From Nitrospirota bacterium (lineage in GTDB: Bacteria; Nitrospirota; Thermodesulfovibrionia; UBA6902; DSMQ01): a DNA stretch of 9,021 nt. This document shows, piece by piece, positions 1 through 7,718 of this stretch. The notes beneath the pieces were generated by a model. That model was not told the origin of the DNA and did no database searches. It saw only the letters and a program-made list of their open reading frames with translations. Both the position numbers and the translations under genes were made by a program. The stretch spans positions 1-9,021 of the forward strand of contig JACQZD010000103.1 of the NCBI GenBank assembly GCA_016207865.1. The letters are read 5' to 3'. Each line of letters begins with the position of its first letter. Within the stretch, counting starts at the first letter, position 1.

Positions 1-1356
1 AACTGTATTTATTGTTATGTGCAGAACGGCGCAGGCGGCAGGCAGGAGATGACTAAGGACGAAATCTGCGGAGTAATAATTCAGGCCAAGGATTTAGGGG
101 CCAAGAAGATTATAATCCTCGGCGGCGAGCCGATGCTGTACCCCCATATAATGGAAATGCTCCGGTTCATTAAAGGGCTTGGCCTGGAAATTGAGCTCTT
201 TACCAACGGGACCAATATAACGGAAAATACGGCAAAAGTTTTATCTGACTGCGGGGTAACGGTTGTTTTGAAAATGAATACGGCCGACAAACATCTTCAG
301 GATGTCCTCTCAGGCAGGAAAGGCGCGTACGACCAGATTCAGACCGCTTTCAAAAATCTGCGCACGGCCGGCTTCCCGGATAAAAGTCCCCTGGGGATAA
401 GCACAGTCATATGCCGTCAGAACCTCGGCGAGCTCGTTCATTTGTGGGAGTGGCTGAGGGAACAAAAGATCTCCCCGTATTTTGAAATGATAACGCCTCA
501 GGGAAAAGCAAGGGAAAATGATTCGCTTTCTGTTGAACCGGCGCAGGTGCGCGAGCTTTTCTCCAGGCTCACTGAGATAGACCGCATAAAATACGGCTAT
601 CAATGGGACCCTCAGCCTCCGCTTGTGGGCGGACAATGCCTGAGACATCAGTTTTCATGCGCGGTAAATGTTTACGGAGATGTCATGCCGTGTGTCGGCG
701 TCACTATACCTGTCGGGAATATCAGGGGGAATACCCTCGGTAATATCATCCGCGACAGCGAAGTTATCCAGGATTTAAGAAATTACAAAAAAACCATAAA
801 AGGCCCTTGCAGTAAATGTGCAAAAAACGACAGATGCTACGGCTGCCGGGGCGCGGCTTATCAATTAACAGTTGATTATCTTGCTTCGGACCCGCTTTGC
901 TGGGAAAACATTGGCCGTCAGGAAGATATTCTCCGCCTGCCTGCAGAGGCCGCACAGTTTGTTCCGCACAAGCCGCCTATACTTATCGTGAACAAACTTC
1001 TTGAGGTCAGTGAAAGGGCTTCCGTATCAGAGGCGGAAATCTCTAAAGACATGATTTTTGTCAAAGCTGACGGAAGGCTTGATGAGGCCTCTTATCCCGA
1101 ACTTATCTCACAGGCCATAGCCGCTCAAGACGGACTCAAACACACAGGCAACGGCGAATCAAAATTACAGGGGCTATTGCTTGGAGTAAAAAAATTGGAA
1201 ATACTGGGCGCCGCGCGCGCAGGAGACAGACTCCGGATATCTGTTTATAAAACCGCAAAATTTGGAGACTTCGGCATTATCACGGGAGAAATTTACAAGG
1301 AAAAGGATTTGATTGCCAGGGGTGAAATCACAGTCTGGCAAAATGGTGTCAAATAG
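1..1356 (+). CDS. Radical SAM/SPASM enzyme fused to an ApeP-like hotdog dehydratase domain (5' end outside window)
   Basis: The reading frame is open from base 1, so the gene begins upstream; residues are numbered from codon 1. The first codons read NCIYCYV, the last two cysteines of a radical SAM CxxxCxxC cluster, so the first cysteine lies just outside. GGEPM (41-45) and FTNGT (67-71) are typical radical SAM core motifs. A SPASM-type region for extra iron-sulfur clusters follows, with cysteines at 213, 220, 231, 270, 273, 279, 282 and 300. After a linker of about 20 residues, the last 130 residues look like a 3-hydroxyacyl-ACP dehydratase of the ApeP type: VPHKPP with the expected catalytic His323, and PELISQAIAA with the expected Glu367. 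The fusion suggests the radical enzyme acts on the same carrier-bound acyl chain as the dehydratase (inference). The stop overlaps the next start by one base (TAGTG). Domain calls are firm; the substrate is unknown. Confidence 0.88.
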   Translation, partial: NCIYCYVQNGAGGRQEMTKDEICGVIIQAKDLGAKKIIILGGEPMLYPHIMEMLRFIKGLGLEIELFTNGTNITENTAKVLSDCGVTVVLKMNTADKHLQDVLSGRKGAYDQIQTAFKNLRTAGFPDKSPLGISTVICRQNLGELVHLWEWLREQKISPYFEMITPQGKARENDSLSVEPAQVRELFSRLTEIDRIKYGYQWDPQPPLVGGQCLRHQFSCAVNVYGDVMPCVGVTIPVGNIRGNTLGNIIRDSEVIQDLRNYKKTIKGPCSKCAKNDRCYGCRGAAYQLTVDYLASDPLCWENIGRQEDILRLPAEAAQFVPHKPPILIVNKLLEVSERASVSEAEISKDMIFVKADGRLDEASYPELISQAIAAQDGLKHTGNGESKLQGLLLGVKKLEILGAARAGDRLRISVYKTAKFGDFGIITGEIYKEKDLIARGEITVWQNGVK

Positions 1357-2045
1357 TGCTTCATTATAAGCTGCCGTCATCCCCGCGCATGTGTAAATAC
1401 ACTGCCTCCTTGATGTTTTTCGGTCTTGTACTTCTTTTCTTTACAACGGTCTTATCCGCGGCGGATGAATCCCCTGATGTCACAAACCTGCTGCGCAGGC
1501 TTGGAGAAAATGTATCCGCTTTTAAAAATTTAAAGACTGAGTTTATTCAGGAGAAAGATTTAGCAATATTTCGTAATAAAATTATTTTAAAAGGAAGGAT
1601 ATTTCTGCAAAAGCCGGATAAGATTGCATGGCATGTTGACGAACCTGTCAGGTATTCAGTGGTGATTACGGACAAATCAATCCGGCAATGGGATGAAGAT
1701 ACAAACCGCGTGCAGGAAACCGCATTATCCGGCAATCCTGTTTTTCAGAATGTACTTAATCAGCTGACAGTATGGTTTTCGGGTAATTATGTCTCGCTTA
1801 TGAAAGACTACGACGTGCGCCTGCTGCAGAAATCTCCGCATGTTTTTGAGTTCATTCCAAAAAAAACCAATGCCGCCGGCAAATTCATCAAAGGCATTAC
1901 TATCAGCCTCAGGGAGGATGAAAGGTACTTAAAACAAATCAGGATACTTGAGATTGGAGGCGACAGCACCACTATCATTTTTAAAAATACTATTTTTGAC
2001 GTCCCGGCGGAAGGCCTTAATTTTGAGGTAAAGGGGCGTGTTTGA
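1356..2045 (+). CDS. LolA-like outer-membrane lipoprotein carrier protein
   Basis: This is a 229-residue LolA-like protein, probably periplasmic. A hydrophobic signal peptide (about residues 15-34) ends at a plausible signal peptidase I site near LSA-ADES. The mature part has the family pattern: a helix with FKNLKTEFIQEKDL, then GRIFLQKPDKIAWHVDEP, close to the LolA consensus for the strand pairs that form the lipid-binding half-barrel. In aryl polyene-type clusters a LolA-like protein sits beside an MMPL exporter and is thought to ferry a lipid product across the periplasm, which fits here. The start is uncertain. GTG at 1356 overlaps the preceding stop but has no clear Shine-Dalgarno; ATG at 1389 would drop 11 residues and give a more compact signal peptide. 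It overlaps the next gene by 8 bases. Confidence 0.85.
   Translation: MLHYKLPSSPRMCKYTASLMFFGLVLLFFTTVLSAADESPDVTNLLRRLGENVSAFKNLKTEFIQEKDLAIFRNKIILKGRIFLQKPDKIAWHVDEPVRYSVVITDKSIRQWDEDTNRVQETALSGNPVFQNVLNQLTVWFSGNYVSLMKDYDVRLLQKSPHVFEFIPKKTNAAGKFIKGITISLREDERYLKQIRILEIGGDSTTIIFKNTIFDVPAEGLNFEVKGRV
2025..2029 (+). promoter_or_regulatory. Ribosome binding site supporting the GTG start at 2038
   Basis: GAGGT lies 8 bases before GTG 2038, inside the end of the LolA-like gene. It supports the GTG start of the exporter and translational coupling. Confidence 0.6.
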
Positions 2046-4431
2046 AAAATATGCCGGCCTTTTCTACGACTTTACGGCAAGAAAAAACCGCCTGATTCTC
2101 TCTCTCCTTATCTTTATAATTCCCGTCAGCCTTGCCGCCCTTTATTTCGTGGAATATGAAAGCACTATGGATAATATCCTGCCTCAAAATGAGATCCTCG
2201 GCAGAAGCATGGAATTCTTTCGCAGCTCAAATATTGCCAGCAGGGTGATAGTGTCTATGGAACTAACCTCTTCTGAAAAGGACCTTACAGACCTGCTGAG
2301 GGAGGCGGACCTGCTGTCCGCTTCTCTCGATAAAAATTTGTTTCCTGATGTTACTGTAGGCATAGCGGAATCTTCACTTGCTAAAAACATTGCCGTCATG
2401 TTTGAGGACCTGCCTGAGATAATCTCTGCGGATGAACTATCTGAAATAGATTCGTGGATAAATCAGGAGCATATTTCCCGGAAACTTCACGACGCTTATT
2501 TACAATTGCTGAAGCCTCAGGGGATGCTTCTCGGCTCCATGCTCCGCTCGGACCCTCTTGGATTAAGGCTTTTTGTACTTGAAAAACTCAAGTCCCTCTC
2601 AGCTTCAACAGGATATGAAGTGGAGATTAAAGACGGGCATTTTGTCAGCAGGGACAGAAGGCATGCCATGTTAATTGCAAAATCGTCAGTTGCAGTTACA
2701 GACTCCGCGGGTTCCCAAAAGCTGCTTGGTTCCTTAAAACAAAGCCTTCAAAGACTGCCCGATTACATTTCAGCGGATATCATCTCAGGACATGCGCACA
2801 CCGTCAGCAATGAAAAGCTTATTAAGAAAGATATAGTGCTTATCAGTATAATTGCGGCGGCGGCCATGCTCTTGCTGTACGGGTTAGTTATAAGGGATGT
2901 CAGCGCAGTGACAATATTTATGATTCCGGTTGCGGCAATTGTATTTTCCATTAATCTTTCATATTTGCTGCTCGGTAAACTCTCCTACTGGGTAATCGGT
3001 TTGAGTTCAACAATCGCGGGGATAGCCACTGATTACGGAACGCACGTTTACTTTGCCGCAAGGGGGAAGGAAGACCCCGCTCCATATGTAAAACACATTA
3101 TAAAACCCGTCAGTTTCGGCGCGTTGACGACAATAGCTATTTTTATAGCCTTTTTTTTCTCCGGGATAAAAGGATATCATCAGCTTGCCGTTGTCACAAT
3201 CATCAGCGTCATTCTGTCAACGATAATTTCCCTTTTTGTGCTTCCCCATTTAATGTTAAACGCGCGCGGCAAGGCATCTTTTGCAAACCGTCTCGCGGAA
3301 AAGCTTGAAAACAGAAATCTCTCCGGAGGATTAACCGTTTTGCTCTGGTTTTTTTTAACGCTGGTCCTGCTGTATTTTTCCCTGCATGTGGAATTTGAGA
3401 AAGATATCAAAAACATAGACGGAACGGAAAAAGAAATTATAAATGCCGAAAAACGTTTTCATAACACATGGGGAGGCGGTAAAACACCCGCCGTACTCGT
3501 TATTAATTCAAAAGATTATGAAAACGCGCTTGAGACAAATGAAAAAATTTACAAAGACGCTGTGCAGGCAATCGGGACGGAAAATTTTACAAGCATGGCT
3601 GTATTATTGCCGTCTGAAATAACGAGAAAAGAAAATTCCGAGCGGTGGACTAAATTCTGGTCCGCGGAGCGGAAACAAAAACTAAAAAAACTGCTTGCCG
3701 GGGAAGGGATAAAATATGGTTTTTCCGATAATGCCTTTGATCCGTTTTTTGCAAATCTAAAAGTCAAAACCGGTAGGAATTTTAAAAAAGAAGCTGCAGA
3801 TTTTGGTTTGACTGAACGATTTGTTCAGAAGACAAATGATGGCTACCGCATGGTATCATTTTTTCCTGACACGGAAGGGTATATGGATTCAATGAACGAA
3901 ATAAGCAGGCAATATCCTAATACTTATCTGGTTTCTGCAACTGTCCTTTCCAGCACTCTCTCTAAAGTGGTTTCCTCTGATTTAAAACTGATGACATGGA
4001 TATCAGCGATAAGTGTAATCATTATGACTTATCTGTGTTTTTTCAATATCAGAGAGACCTTGATAGCGCTTGTACCGCCTTTGACAAGCATTATCTGGCT
4101 TTTCGGCATTATGGCGCTTTCAGGGCTTTCAATAAATGCGGCTAATATGATTGCCGGGGTTTTAGTGATAGGGCTAAATTCTGATTACGGCATATTTATG
4201 ACATTCCGCAACAGCTCTGAGATGAATACGGGTACAATCATGGCAATCACGCTTTGTACGGTAACCACGCTTATCGGAGCCGGAGTGCTTATCTTTGCAA
4301 AACATCCGGCCTTATCATCAGTGGGAATAACTATGGTTATCGGCTTAGCCGCGGGATTTTTCTCATCAGTAATGGTAGTGCCGAAACTTTGTGAATTTAC
4401 GTTAAAATCAAAAAAGGTAAAGGCGGTATGA
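2038..4431 (+). CDS. RND/MMPL-family inner-membrane exporter
   Basis: A 797-residue transporter with the two-fold repeat of the RND superfamily. TM1 is at about 19-37, followed by a large extracytoplasmic domain to about 262, then TM2-6 (265-404). TM7 is at about 431-451, followed by a second large domain, then TM8-12 (652-783). The matching TM4 and TM10 segments each hold an Asp-Tyr pair, D332-Y333 in GIATDYG and D716-Y717 in GLNSDYG, the proton-relay arrangement of MmpL-type lipid exporters. It is flanked by a LolA-like carrier and an outer-membrane type lipoprotein, so a role in extracting a lipid or acyl product from the inner membrane is likely (inference from context). The GTG start is supported by GAGGT 8 bases upstream. 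The stop shares ATGA with the next gene. Length and both repeats look intact. Confidence 0.92.
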   Translation: MFEKYAGLFYDFTARKNRLILSLLIFIIPVSLAALYFVEYESTMDNILPQNEILGRSMEFFRSSNIASRVIVSMELTSSEKDLTDLLREADLLSASLDKNLFPDVTVGIAESSLAKNIAVMFEDLPEIISADELSEIDSWINQEHISRKLHDAYLQLLKPQGMLLGSMLRSDPLGLRLFVLEKLKSLSASTGYEVEIKDGHFVSRDRRHAMLIAKSSVAVTDSAGSQKLLGSLKQSLQRLPDYISADIISGHAHTVSNEKLIKKDIVLISIIAAAAMLLLYGLVIRDVSAVTIFMIPVAAIVFSINLSYLLLGKLSYWVIGLSSTIAGIATDYGTHVYFAARGKEDPAPYVKHIIKPVSFGALTTIAIFIAFFFSGIKGYHQLAVVTIISVILSTIISLFVLPHLMLNARGKASFANRLAEKLENRNLSGGLTVLLWFFLTLVLLYFSLHVEFEKDIKNIDGTEKEIINAEKRFHNTWGGGKTPAVLVINSKDYENALETNEKIYKDAVQAIGTENFTSMAVLLPSEITRKENSERWTKFWSAERKQKLKKLLAGEGIKYGFSDNAFDPFFANLKVKTGRNFKKEAADFGLTERFVQKTNDGYRMVSFFPDTEGYMDSMNEISRQYPNTYLVSATVLSSTLSKVVSSDLKLMTWISAISVIIMTYLCFFNIRETLIALVPPLTSIIWLFGIMALSGLSINAANMIAGVLVIGLNSDYGIFMTFRNSSEMNTGTIMAITLCTVTTLIGAGVLIFAKHPALSSVGITMVIGLAAGFFSSVMVVPKLCEFTLKSKKVKAV

Positions 4432-5093
4432 GACGGCTGCCTGCAATATTTGCAGTATTCCTGTGCCTCTCAGGATGTACTGACGTCCCTTTTCAAAAGA
4501 CTTCATATGTCTCCATGGAGCCTTTTGACCCATGGACCGTTGTCAGTCAATTCAAAAATAACATGCCTGATAATTTCAAGCTTATCAATACTATTGTTTT
4601 TGAATACAATTGGAGCAAATTTTCAGGAATCGGCTATATCACAGTTGATGCCGGAGAAGAAATCTTCACAGTAGTCTGCATTAATCCCATCGGCATAAAG
4701 CTGTTTGAATTATCCGGCGCTAAAGACAGGATAGATTCTCATTTTGCATTGGAGCAGTTTACAAAGAAAGGTAATTTTGCCGGCACGGTCGGAGAAGACA
4801 TCAGACGCGTTTATTTTAATCTGACGCCTTCGCCCGAAGCGGCAATTAAAAAAAAGAGACTTCAAATAATTTTTAGTGAACCTTCCGGAGCAGGTGTTGT
4901 AGAATATATTTTTGCGGGCTCCGCGGGTCATCTGACTGAAAAAAATTTTTATGAAGATGATATATTAAGCTGGCGGGTTTCATATTATGAGTATCGGGAG
5001 AAGGACGGGAAATTTTATCCCGGTGGTATTGTTTTAAAAAACTATAAATACGGATACAGCCTGATAATTAAATTGAAGGAGATCGCGGGTTGA
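4428..5093 (+). CDS. DUF3261-like outer-membrane lipoprotein
   Basis: A 221-residue lipoprotein. A short basic N-terminus (MRR) and hydrophobic stretch lead to the lipobox LSGC, with Cys17 as the lipidation site. The following residues are Thr and Asp, with no Asp at +2, so sorting to the outer membrane by the Lol system is expected. The rest is beta-rich with no enzymatic motif that I can see. Position immediately after the MMPL exporter and LolA-like gene matches the DUF3261 lipoproteins found with aryl polyene-type export genes; the family assignment rests mostly on this context plus general resemblance. It may act as the outer-membrane receptor or anchor for the exported product (inference). 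Start and stop overlap both neighbours by four bases, showing tight coupling. Confidence 0.75.
   Translation: MRRLPAIFAVFLCLSGCTDVPFQKTSYVSMEPFDPWTVVSQFKNNMPDNFKLINTIVFEYNWSKFSGIGYITVDAGEEIFTVVCINPIGIKLFELSGAKDRIDSHFALEQFTKKGNFAGTVGEDIRRVYFNLTPSPEAAIKKKRLQIIFSEPSGAGVVEYIFAGSAGHLTEKNFYEDDILSWRVSYYEYREKDGKFYPGGIVLKNYKYGYSLIIKLKEIAG
5076..5081 (+). promoter_or_regulatory. Strong ribosome binding site for the TTG start at 5090
   Basis: AAGGAG ends 8 bases before TTG 5090, within the end of the lipoprotein gene. It decides in favour of the rare TTG start over an internal ATG at 5123. Confidence 0.75.
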
Positions 5094-5461
5094 GCTCTAT
5101 AAAAAAGGGGATTGAAAAATGCATGAAGGATTTGACCTCATCAGGCGGTACGCTGACCGCGCATTTTGCCTTTCCTGAAAATTTCATCGGCTTTGAGGGT
5201 CATTTCCCCGGCAACAAAATACTGCCCGGAGTCTGCCAGATACAGTGCGCCCTTACAATGCTTGAGAAATGGAAAAACAGGGAAATTCTGTTGAAAGAGA
5301 TTATCCTTGCAAAGTTTTTTTCAACGGTGGTTCCTTCGGAAGAAATTGCCTGCATATGCAAGGGCATTGAGGAAACATTGGGTGATTTCATTCTTAAGGC
5401 TTCCATCAGCAACGGCGGCAAAAAGATTTCAGAAATAAAACTAAGGGTCGGATTTATTTAA
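5090..5461 (+). CDS. ApeI-like hotdog 3-hydroxyacyl-ACP dehydratase
   Basis: A 123-residue single-domain hotdog protein of the FabZ/ApeI type, cytoplasmic. The signature GHFPGNKILPGVCQIQ (37-52) contains the expected active-site His38. Where FabZ has its catalytic Glu (PGVLQIEA), this protein has Gln52; ApeI-type proteins, as I recall them, also lack this Glu. Its likely role is dehydration of 3-hydroxyacyl-ACP, perhaps as one half of a heteromer with the ApeP-type domain fused to the radical SAM gene at the start of the window, which keeps both His and Glu (inference). The TTG start overlaps the previous stop (TTGA) and is backed by a strong AAGGAG. The next gene starts 7 bases after its stop. 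Confidence 0.8.
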   Translation: MSSIKKGIEKCMKDLTSSGGTLTAHFAFPENFIGFEGHFPGNKILPGVCQIQCALTMLEKWKNREILLKEIILAKFFSTVVPSEEIACICKGIEETLGDFILKASISNGGKKISEIKLRVGFI

Positions 5462-5468
5462 AAAACAA

Positions 5469-5960
5469 ATGGCAAACAGACGCAGAGGAAAAAATTACTT
5501 CAAGCGGGCTGAAGGAACGCCACCGCCTGTCACGGCTGAAATCAAGAGGCATGTCCACTTCAATGAGGTTGATCTTTTGGGTATTGTCTGGCATGGCAGA
5601 TACCCTGTTTATTTTGAAGAGGGGTCCGAGCAGTTAGGAAGGCGCTGCGGATTGTCATACAAGGATTTTTACGAGTCGGGTCTGCGCGCCCCGATTGTCC
5701 AGCTTCATGTTGATTATTTCCAGCCGCTTCGTCTTGCCGAGGAATTTACAATAAGGACAGTGCTGGTCTGGGATGAGGGGTCAAAATTAAATACAGAATA
5801 CTACCTTTTAAAAAATGACGGAAGCATTGCAACAAGCGGCTTCACTGTACAATTGCTGACTGATGCCGGAACCGGAGAAGTTTGCATAATATCCCCTCCA
5901 TTGCTGGAGAGGTGCAGGACGAGATGGAAGTCAGGAGAGTTTCACATTAAAAATCGATAA
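5469..5960 (+). CDS. 4HBT-family acyl thioesterase
   Basis: A 163-residue hotdog thioesterase of the 4-hydroxybenzoyl-CoA thioesterase/YbgC type. The active-site stretch VHFNEVDLLGIVWHGRYPVYFEE (about 29-51) is a close match to the family pattern, with Asp35 at the catalytic position and His42 and Tyr45 in the conserved WHGRY. It probably releases or edits acyl chains on ACP or CoA, the place that ApeK-type thioesterases hold in aryl polyene clusters. The N-terminal 25 residues are basic and precede the domain; no strong ribosome site is visible before ATG 5469, so translation may depend on coupling with the dehydratase 7 bases upstream. It is the last gene before a 106-base gap. Confidence 0.85.
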   Translation: MANRRRGKNYFKRAEGTPPPVTAEIKRHVHFNEVDLLGIVWHGRYPVYFEEGSEQLGRRCGLSYKDFYESGLRAPIVQLHVDYFQPLRLAEEFTIRTVLVWDEGSKLNTEYYLLKNDGSIATSGFTVQLLTDAGTGEVCIISPPLLERCRTRWKSGEFHIKNR

Positions 5961-5977
5961 ACAAACAGCCGAACACC

Positions 5978-6037
5978 TGTCACTCCCGCTTGTCGGGAGT
6001 CTTTTCGGGGAAGGATTCCGGACAAGCCAGAATGACA
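5978..6037 (+). repeat. Imperfect inverted repeat in the operon's only sizeable gap
   Basis: The left arm (5978-6001) and the reverse complement of the right arm (6014-6037) agree at 19 of 24 positions, separated by 12 bases; each arm begins TGTCA. The left arm also contains its own perfect 7-base hairpin, ACTCCCG/CGGGAGT (5982-5988 and 5994-6000) around CTTGT, followed by CTTTTC, so weak termination or mRNA processing is possible. The sequence resembles dispersed short repeats common in some Nitrospirota and Desulfobacterota genomes (from memory). No other full copy is visible in the window. Confidence 0.7.
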
Positions 6038-6054
6038 AAAATTGGACAGCTTTT

Positions 6055-6058
6055 AGGG
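6055..6058 (+). promoter_or_regulatory. Probable ribosome binding site for the ketosynthase
   Basis: AGGG lies 8 bases before ATG 6067. It supports that start, which would otherwise be judged only from homology of the N-terminus (EAVIAACDMVTPYG). Confidence 0.45.
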
Positions 6059-6066
6059 CTTAATTT

Positions 6067-7017
6067 ATGCCAACTAAACTGGAAGCAGTAATTGCCGCCT
6101 GTGATATGGTGACTCCATACGGTGCAGGGACAGACGCATGCTGGAACGGCATCCTGTCAGGCAGGACGGCTGTTTCAAGGCTCAGCAGATTCAGCACAAG
6201 CGCCTTCCAGTCAGGCTATGCAGCCACGGTTGAAGGACTGAAATATCTCAAAGAAGACTCTCTCGTAATGCAGATGTTCAGGCTTTTGTTTGTAAATAAT
6301 TCTTTTTCACTGCCGGAAGACATGAAATTCATTCTGGCTACAACAAAAGGCGAGATTGATTTGCTGGAGAAAAAATTTCTGACAGGCAAAGGGGATGCCG
6401 GCAAAAGCAATCCGCTGCATCTTTTGAATAAACTTTCAAAGCTTGCAGGTGTTAACGACAGCGGAATTATTATTTCCGCCGCCTGCGCATCATCGTCTGC
6501 CGCCTTGGCGCAGGCAGCGTCAATGATAAGAAGCGGCCGCAGTGATTGCGTGCTGGTGGCTGCATGCGACAGCGTCACTGAATTTGTTTATTCAGGTTTT
6601 TCATCACTGATGGCGCTGGATAAATCTGCCGCAAGACCTTTTGATAAAGAAAGAAGCGGGCTGAGTCTCGGCGAGGCGGCCGCATATGCGCTGGTAATGA
6701 GCGAATCAAGGGCAAAAAAAGAGAAAAGGAACATCATCGGCAGGATTGCCGGCTGGGGATTGAGCGATGACGCCAATCATATGACAGGACCGTCTCGCAC
6801 AAGCGACGGATTGATAATGGCTGTTAATAAGGCATTAAAATCAGCCCGTATTGGGGAAGACGGCATAGGGTTCATATCAGCGCACGGGACAGGAACTGTA
6901 TATAATGATGCAATGGAGATGGGTGCATTTCATTCGGTTTTTAAAAAAACCCTGCCTGTTTATTCGGTAAAGGGGGCAATAGGTCATACACTGGGGGCGG
7001 CAGGTCTTGTACGGTAA
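6067..7017 (+). CDS. Beta-ketoacyl-ACP synthase (FabF-like), C-terminally truncated
   Basis: A thiolase-fold ketosynthase that would elongate acyl-ACP chains by condensation. The N-terminus (CDMVTPYGAGTDACWNGILSGRTAV) is typical. All catalytic residues are visible: nucleophile Cys140 in SAACASSSAA, His273 in SAHGTGT, Lys302 and His307 in VKGAIGHTLGAAG. The protein stops nine residues after that last His, at 316 residues. FabF-type enzymes are about 400-415 residues and continue with the final strands and a GFGG loop near the active site. That part is missing, and neither other forward frame carries it on before the next gene at 7056. It may be an inactive remnant, a natural short form that relies on its partner, or an assembly deletion. 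It sits directly before a chain-length-factor-like gene, the usual KS/CLF pairing. Confidence 0.8.
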   Translation: MPTKLEAVIAACDMVTPYGAGTDACWNGILSGRTAVSRLSRFSTSAFQSGYAATVEGLKYLKEDSLVMQMFRLLFVNNSFSLPEDMKFILATTKGEIDLLEKKFLTGKGDAGKSNPLHLLNKLSKLAGVNDSGIIISAACASSSAALAQAASMIRSGRSDCVLVAACDSVTEFVYSGFSSLMALDKSAARPFDKERSGLSLGEAAAYALVMSESRAKKEKRNIIGRIAGWGLSDDANHMTGPSRTSDGLIMAVNKALKSARIGEDGIGFISAHGTGTVYNDAMEMGAFHSVFKKTLPVYSVKGAIGHTLGAAGLVR

Positions 7018-7055
7018 TGACAAATGAATAAAATCAGCTATAGACGGCAAAGCTT

Positions 7056-7718
7056 ATGATTGATATCTGCGGCATAGGATGGATTGATAAAGAAAAATAC
7101 GGCTGTATTGCCGCCGGAGAAAGGGTGGTCTATAAAGACAGCTCCGTATTTGACGGCTTATCCAAAAAGATTTTTCCTCATCCTTTTAAAAACTTTGGAA
7201 GGCTTGATAAAACATCAAAGCTGATATGTTATGCGGCTGCGCTTGCATTAAAAGATGCCGGCATCAATTATTCACAAAAGCAGGACATGGGAATTATCGG
7301 CGCAAATGATTCAGGCTCGCTGGAGTCGGATTTGCTTTATTTTAAAGACTATTTAGACTGCGGGCGGACCTTGTCCCGGGGAAATCTCTTTATCTATACT
7401 TTGCCTTCAAGCCCGCTCGGAGAGGCGGCAATTCATTTTGGTTTGCAGGGGCCGTTATTTTATACGGCATCCCGAAGGAAGCCGTTATCGGCAATAATGA
7501 CTATGGCATCTGACATGATTCTTTCTGACGAGACTTCTGCAATGCTTGCAGGGTTAAACAGCGAAGAAAACGCAGTCTATCTGATATTAAAGAAGTCTGC
7601 GGTCTCCGGCAGTAATTTTCTTTGTCACGAAAGTAAAATTAAGGCAATAGCCGGCAAAGACCTGACGTTTAATGGGCTGATTAAAAAATTTTCAGACTTA
7701 CGGAAGGGACAAATTTAA
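7056..7718 (+). CDS. Ketosynthase-like protein without active-site Cys (chain-length-factor type)
   Basis: A 220-residue protein resembling the N-terminal half of ketosynthases (Ketoacyl-synt_2 type). Visible family features are GIGWIDKEKYG at the start, KNFGRLDKTSKLICYAAALALKDAG (45-69), and GEAAIHFGLQGPLFYTAS (122-139). Where a ketosynthase has its nucleophile cysteine shortly after GLQGP, there is none: residues 131-160 contain no Cys. This is as expected for a chain-length-factor subunit that pairs with an active ketosynthase and sets product length, the role given to ApeC in aryl polyene systems. The short length seems normal for this family as I recall it, so I do not call it truncated. 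It follows the truncated ketosynthase by 38 bases and overlaps the next gene by one base (TAATG). Confidence 0.72.
   Translation: MIDICGIGWIDKEKYGCIAAGERVVYKDSSVFDGLSKKIFPHPFKNFGRLDKTSKLICYAAALALKDAGINYSQKQDMGIIGANDSGSLESDLLYFKDYLDCGRTLSRGNLFIYTLPSSPLGEAAIHFGLQGPLFYTASRRKPLSAIMTMASDMILSDETSAMLAGLNSEENAVYLILKKSAVSGSNFLCHESKIKAIAGKDLTFNGLIKKFSDLRKGQI

Noticed and set aside
310..648. 112-codon open frame on the minus strand
   Set aside because: Shadow of the radical SAM/SPASM coding sequence; no start signal and no recognisable protein features.
5982..6007. Rho-independent terminator
   Set aside because: A 7-base GC-rich hairpin is present, but the following run is only CTTTTC and it is nested in a larger repeat, so I did not list it as a terminator.
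6040..6066. Possible promoter (TTGGAC with TAATTT) before the ketosynthase
   Set aside because: The spacing is only about 12 bases and neither box is close to consensus; no convincing sigma-70 promoter.
6216..6578. 120-codon open frame on the minus strand
   Set aside because: It lies wholly opposite the ketosynthase, whose catalytic motifs are clear, and its translation shows no recognisable domain.
7003..7055. A frameshift that would rescue the ketosynthase C-terminus
   Set aside because: The other two forward frames meet stops within about 30 bases and encode nothing like a ketosynthase C-terminus, so a simple one-base error does not explain the short protein.
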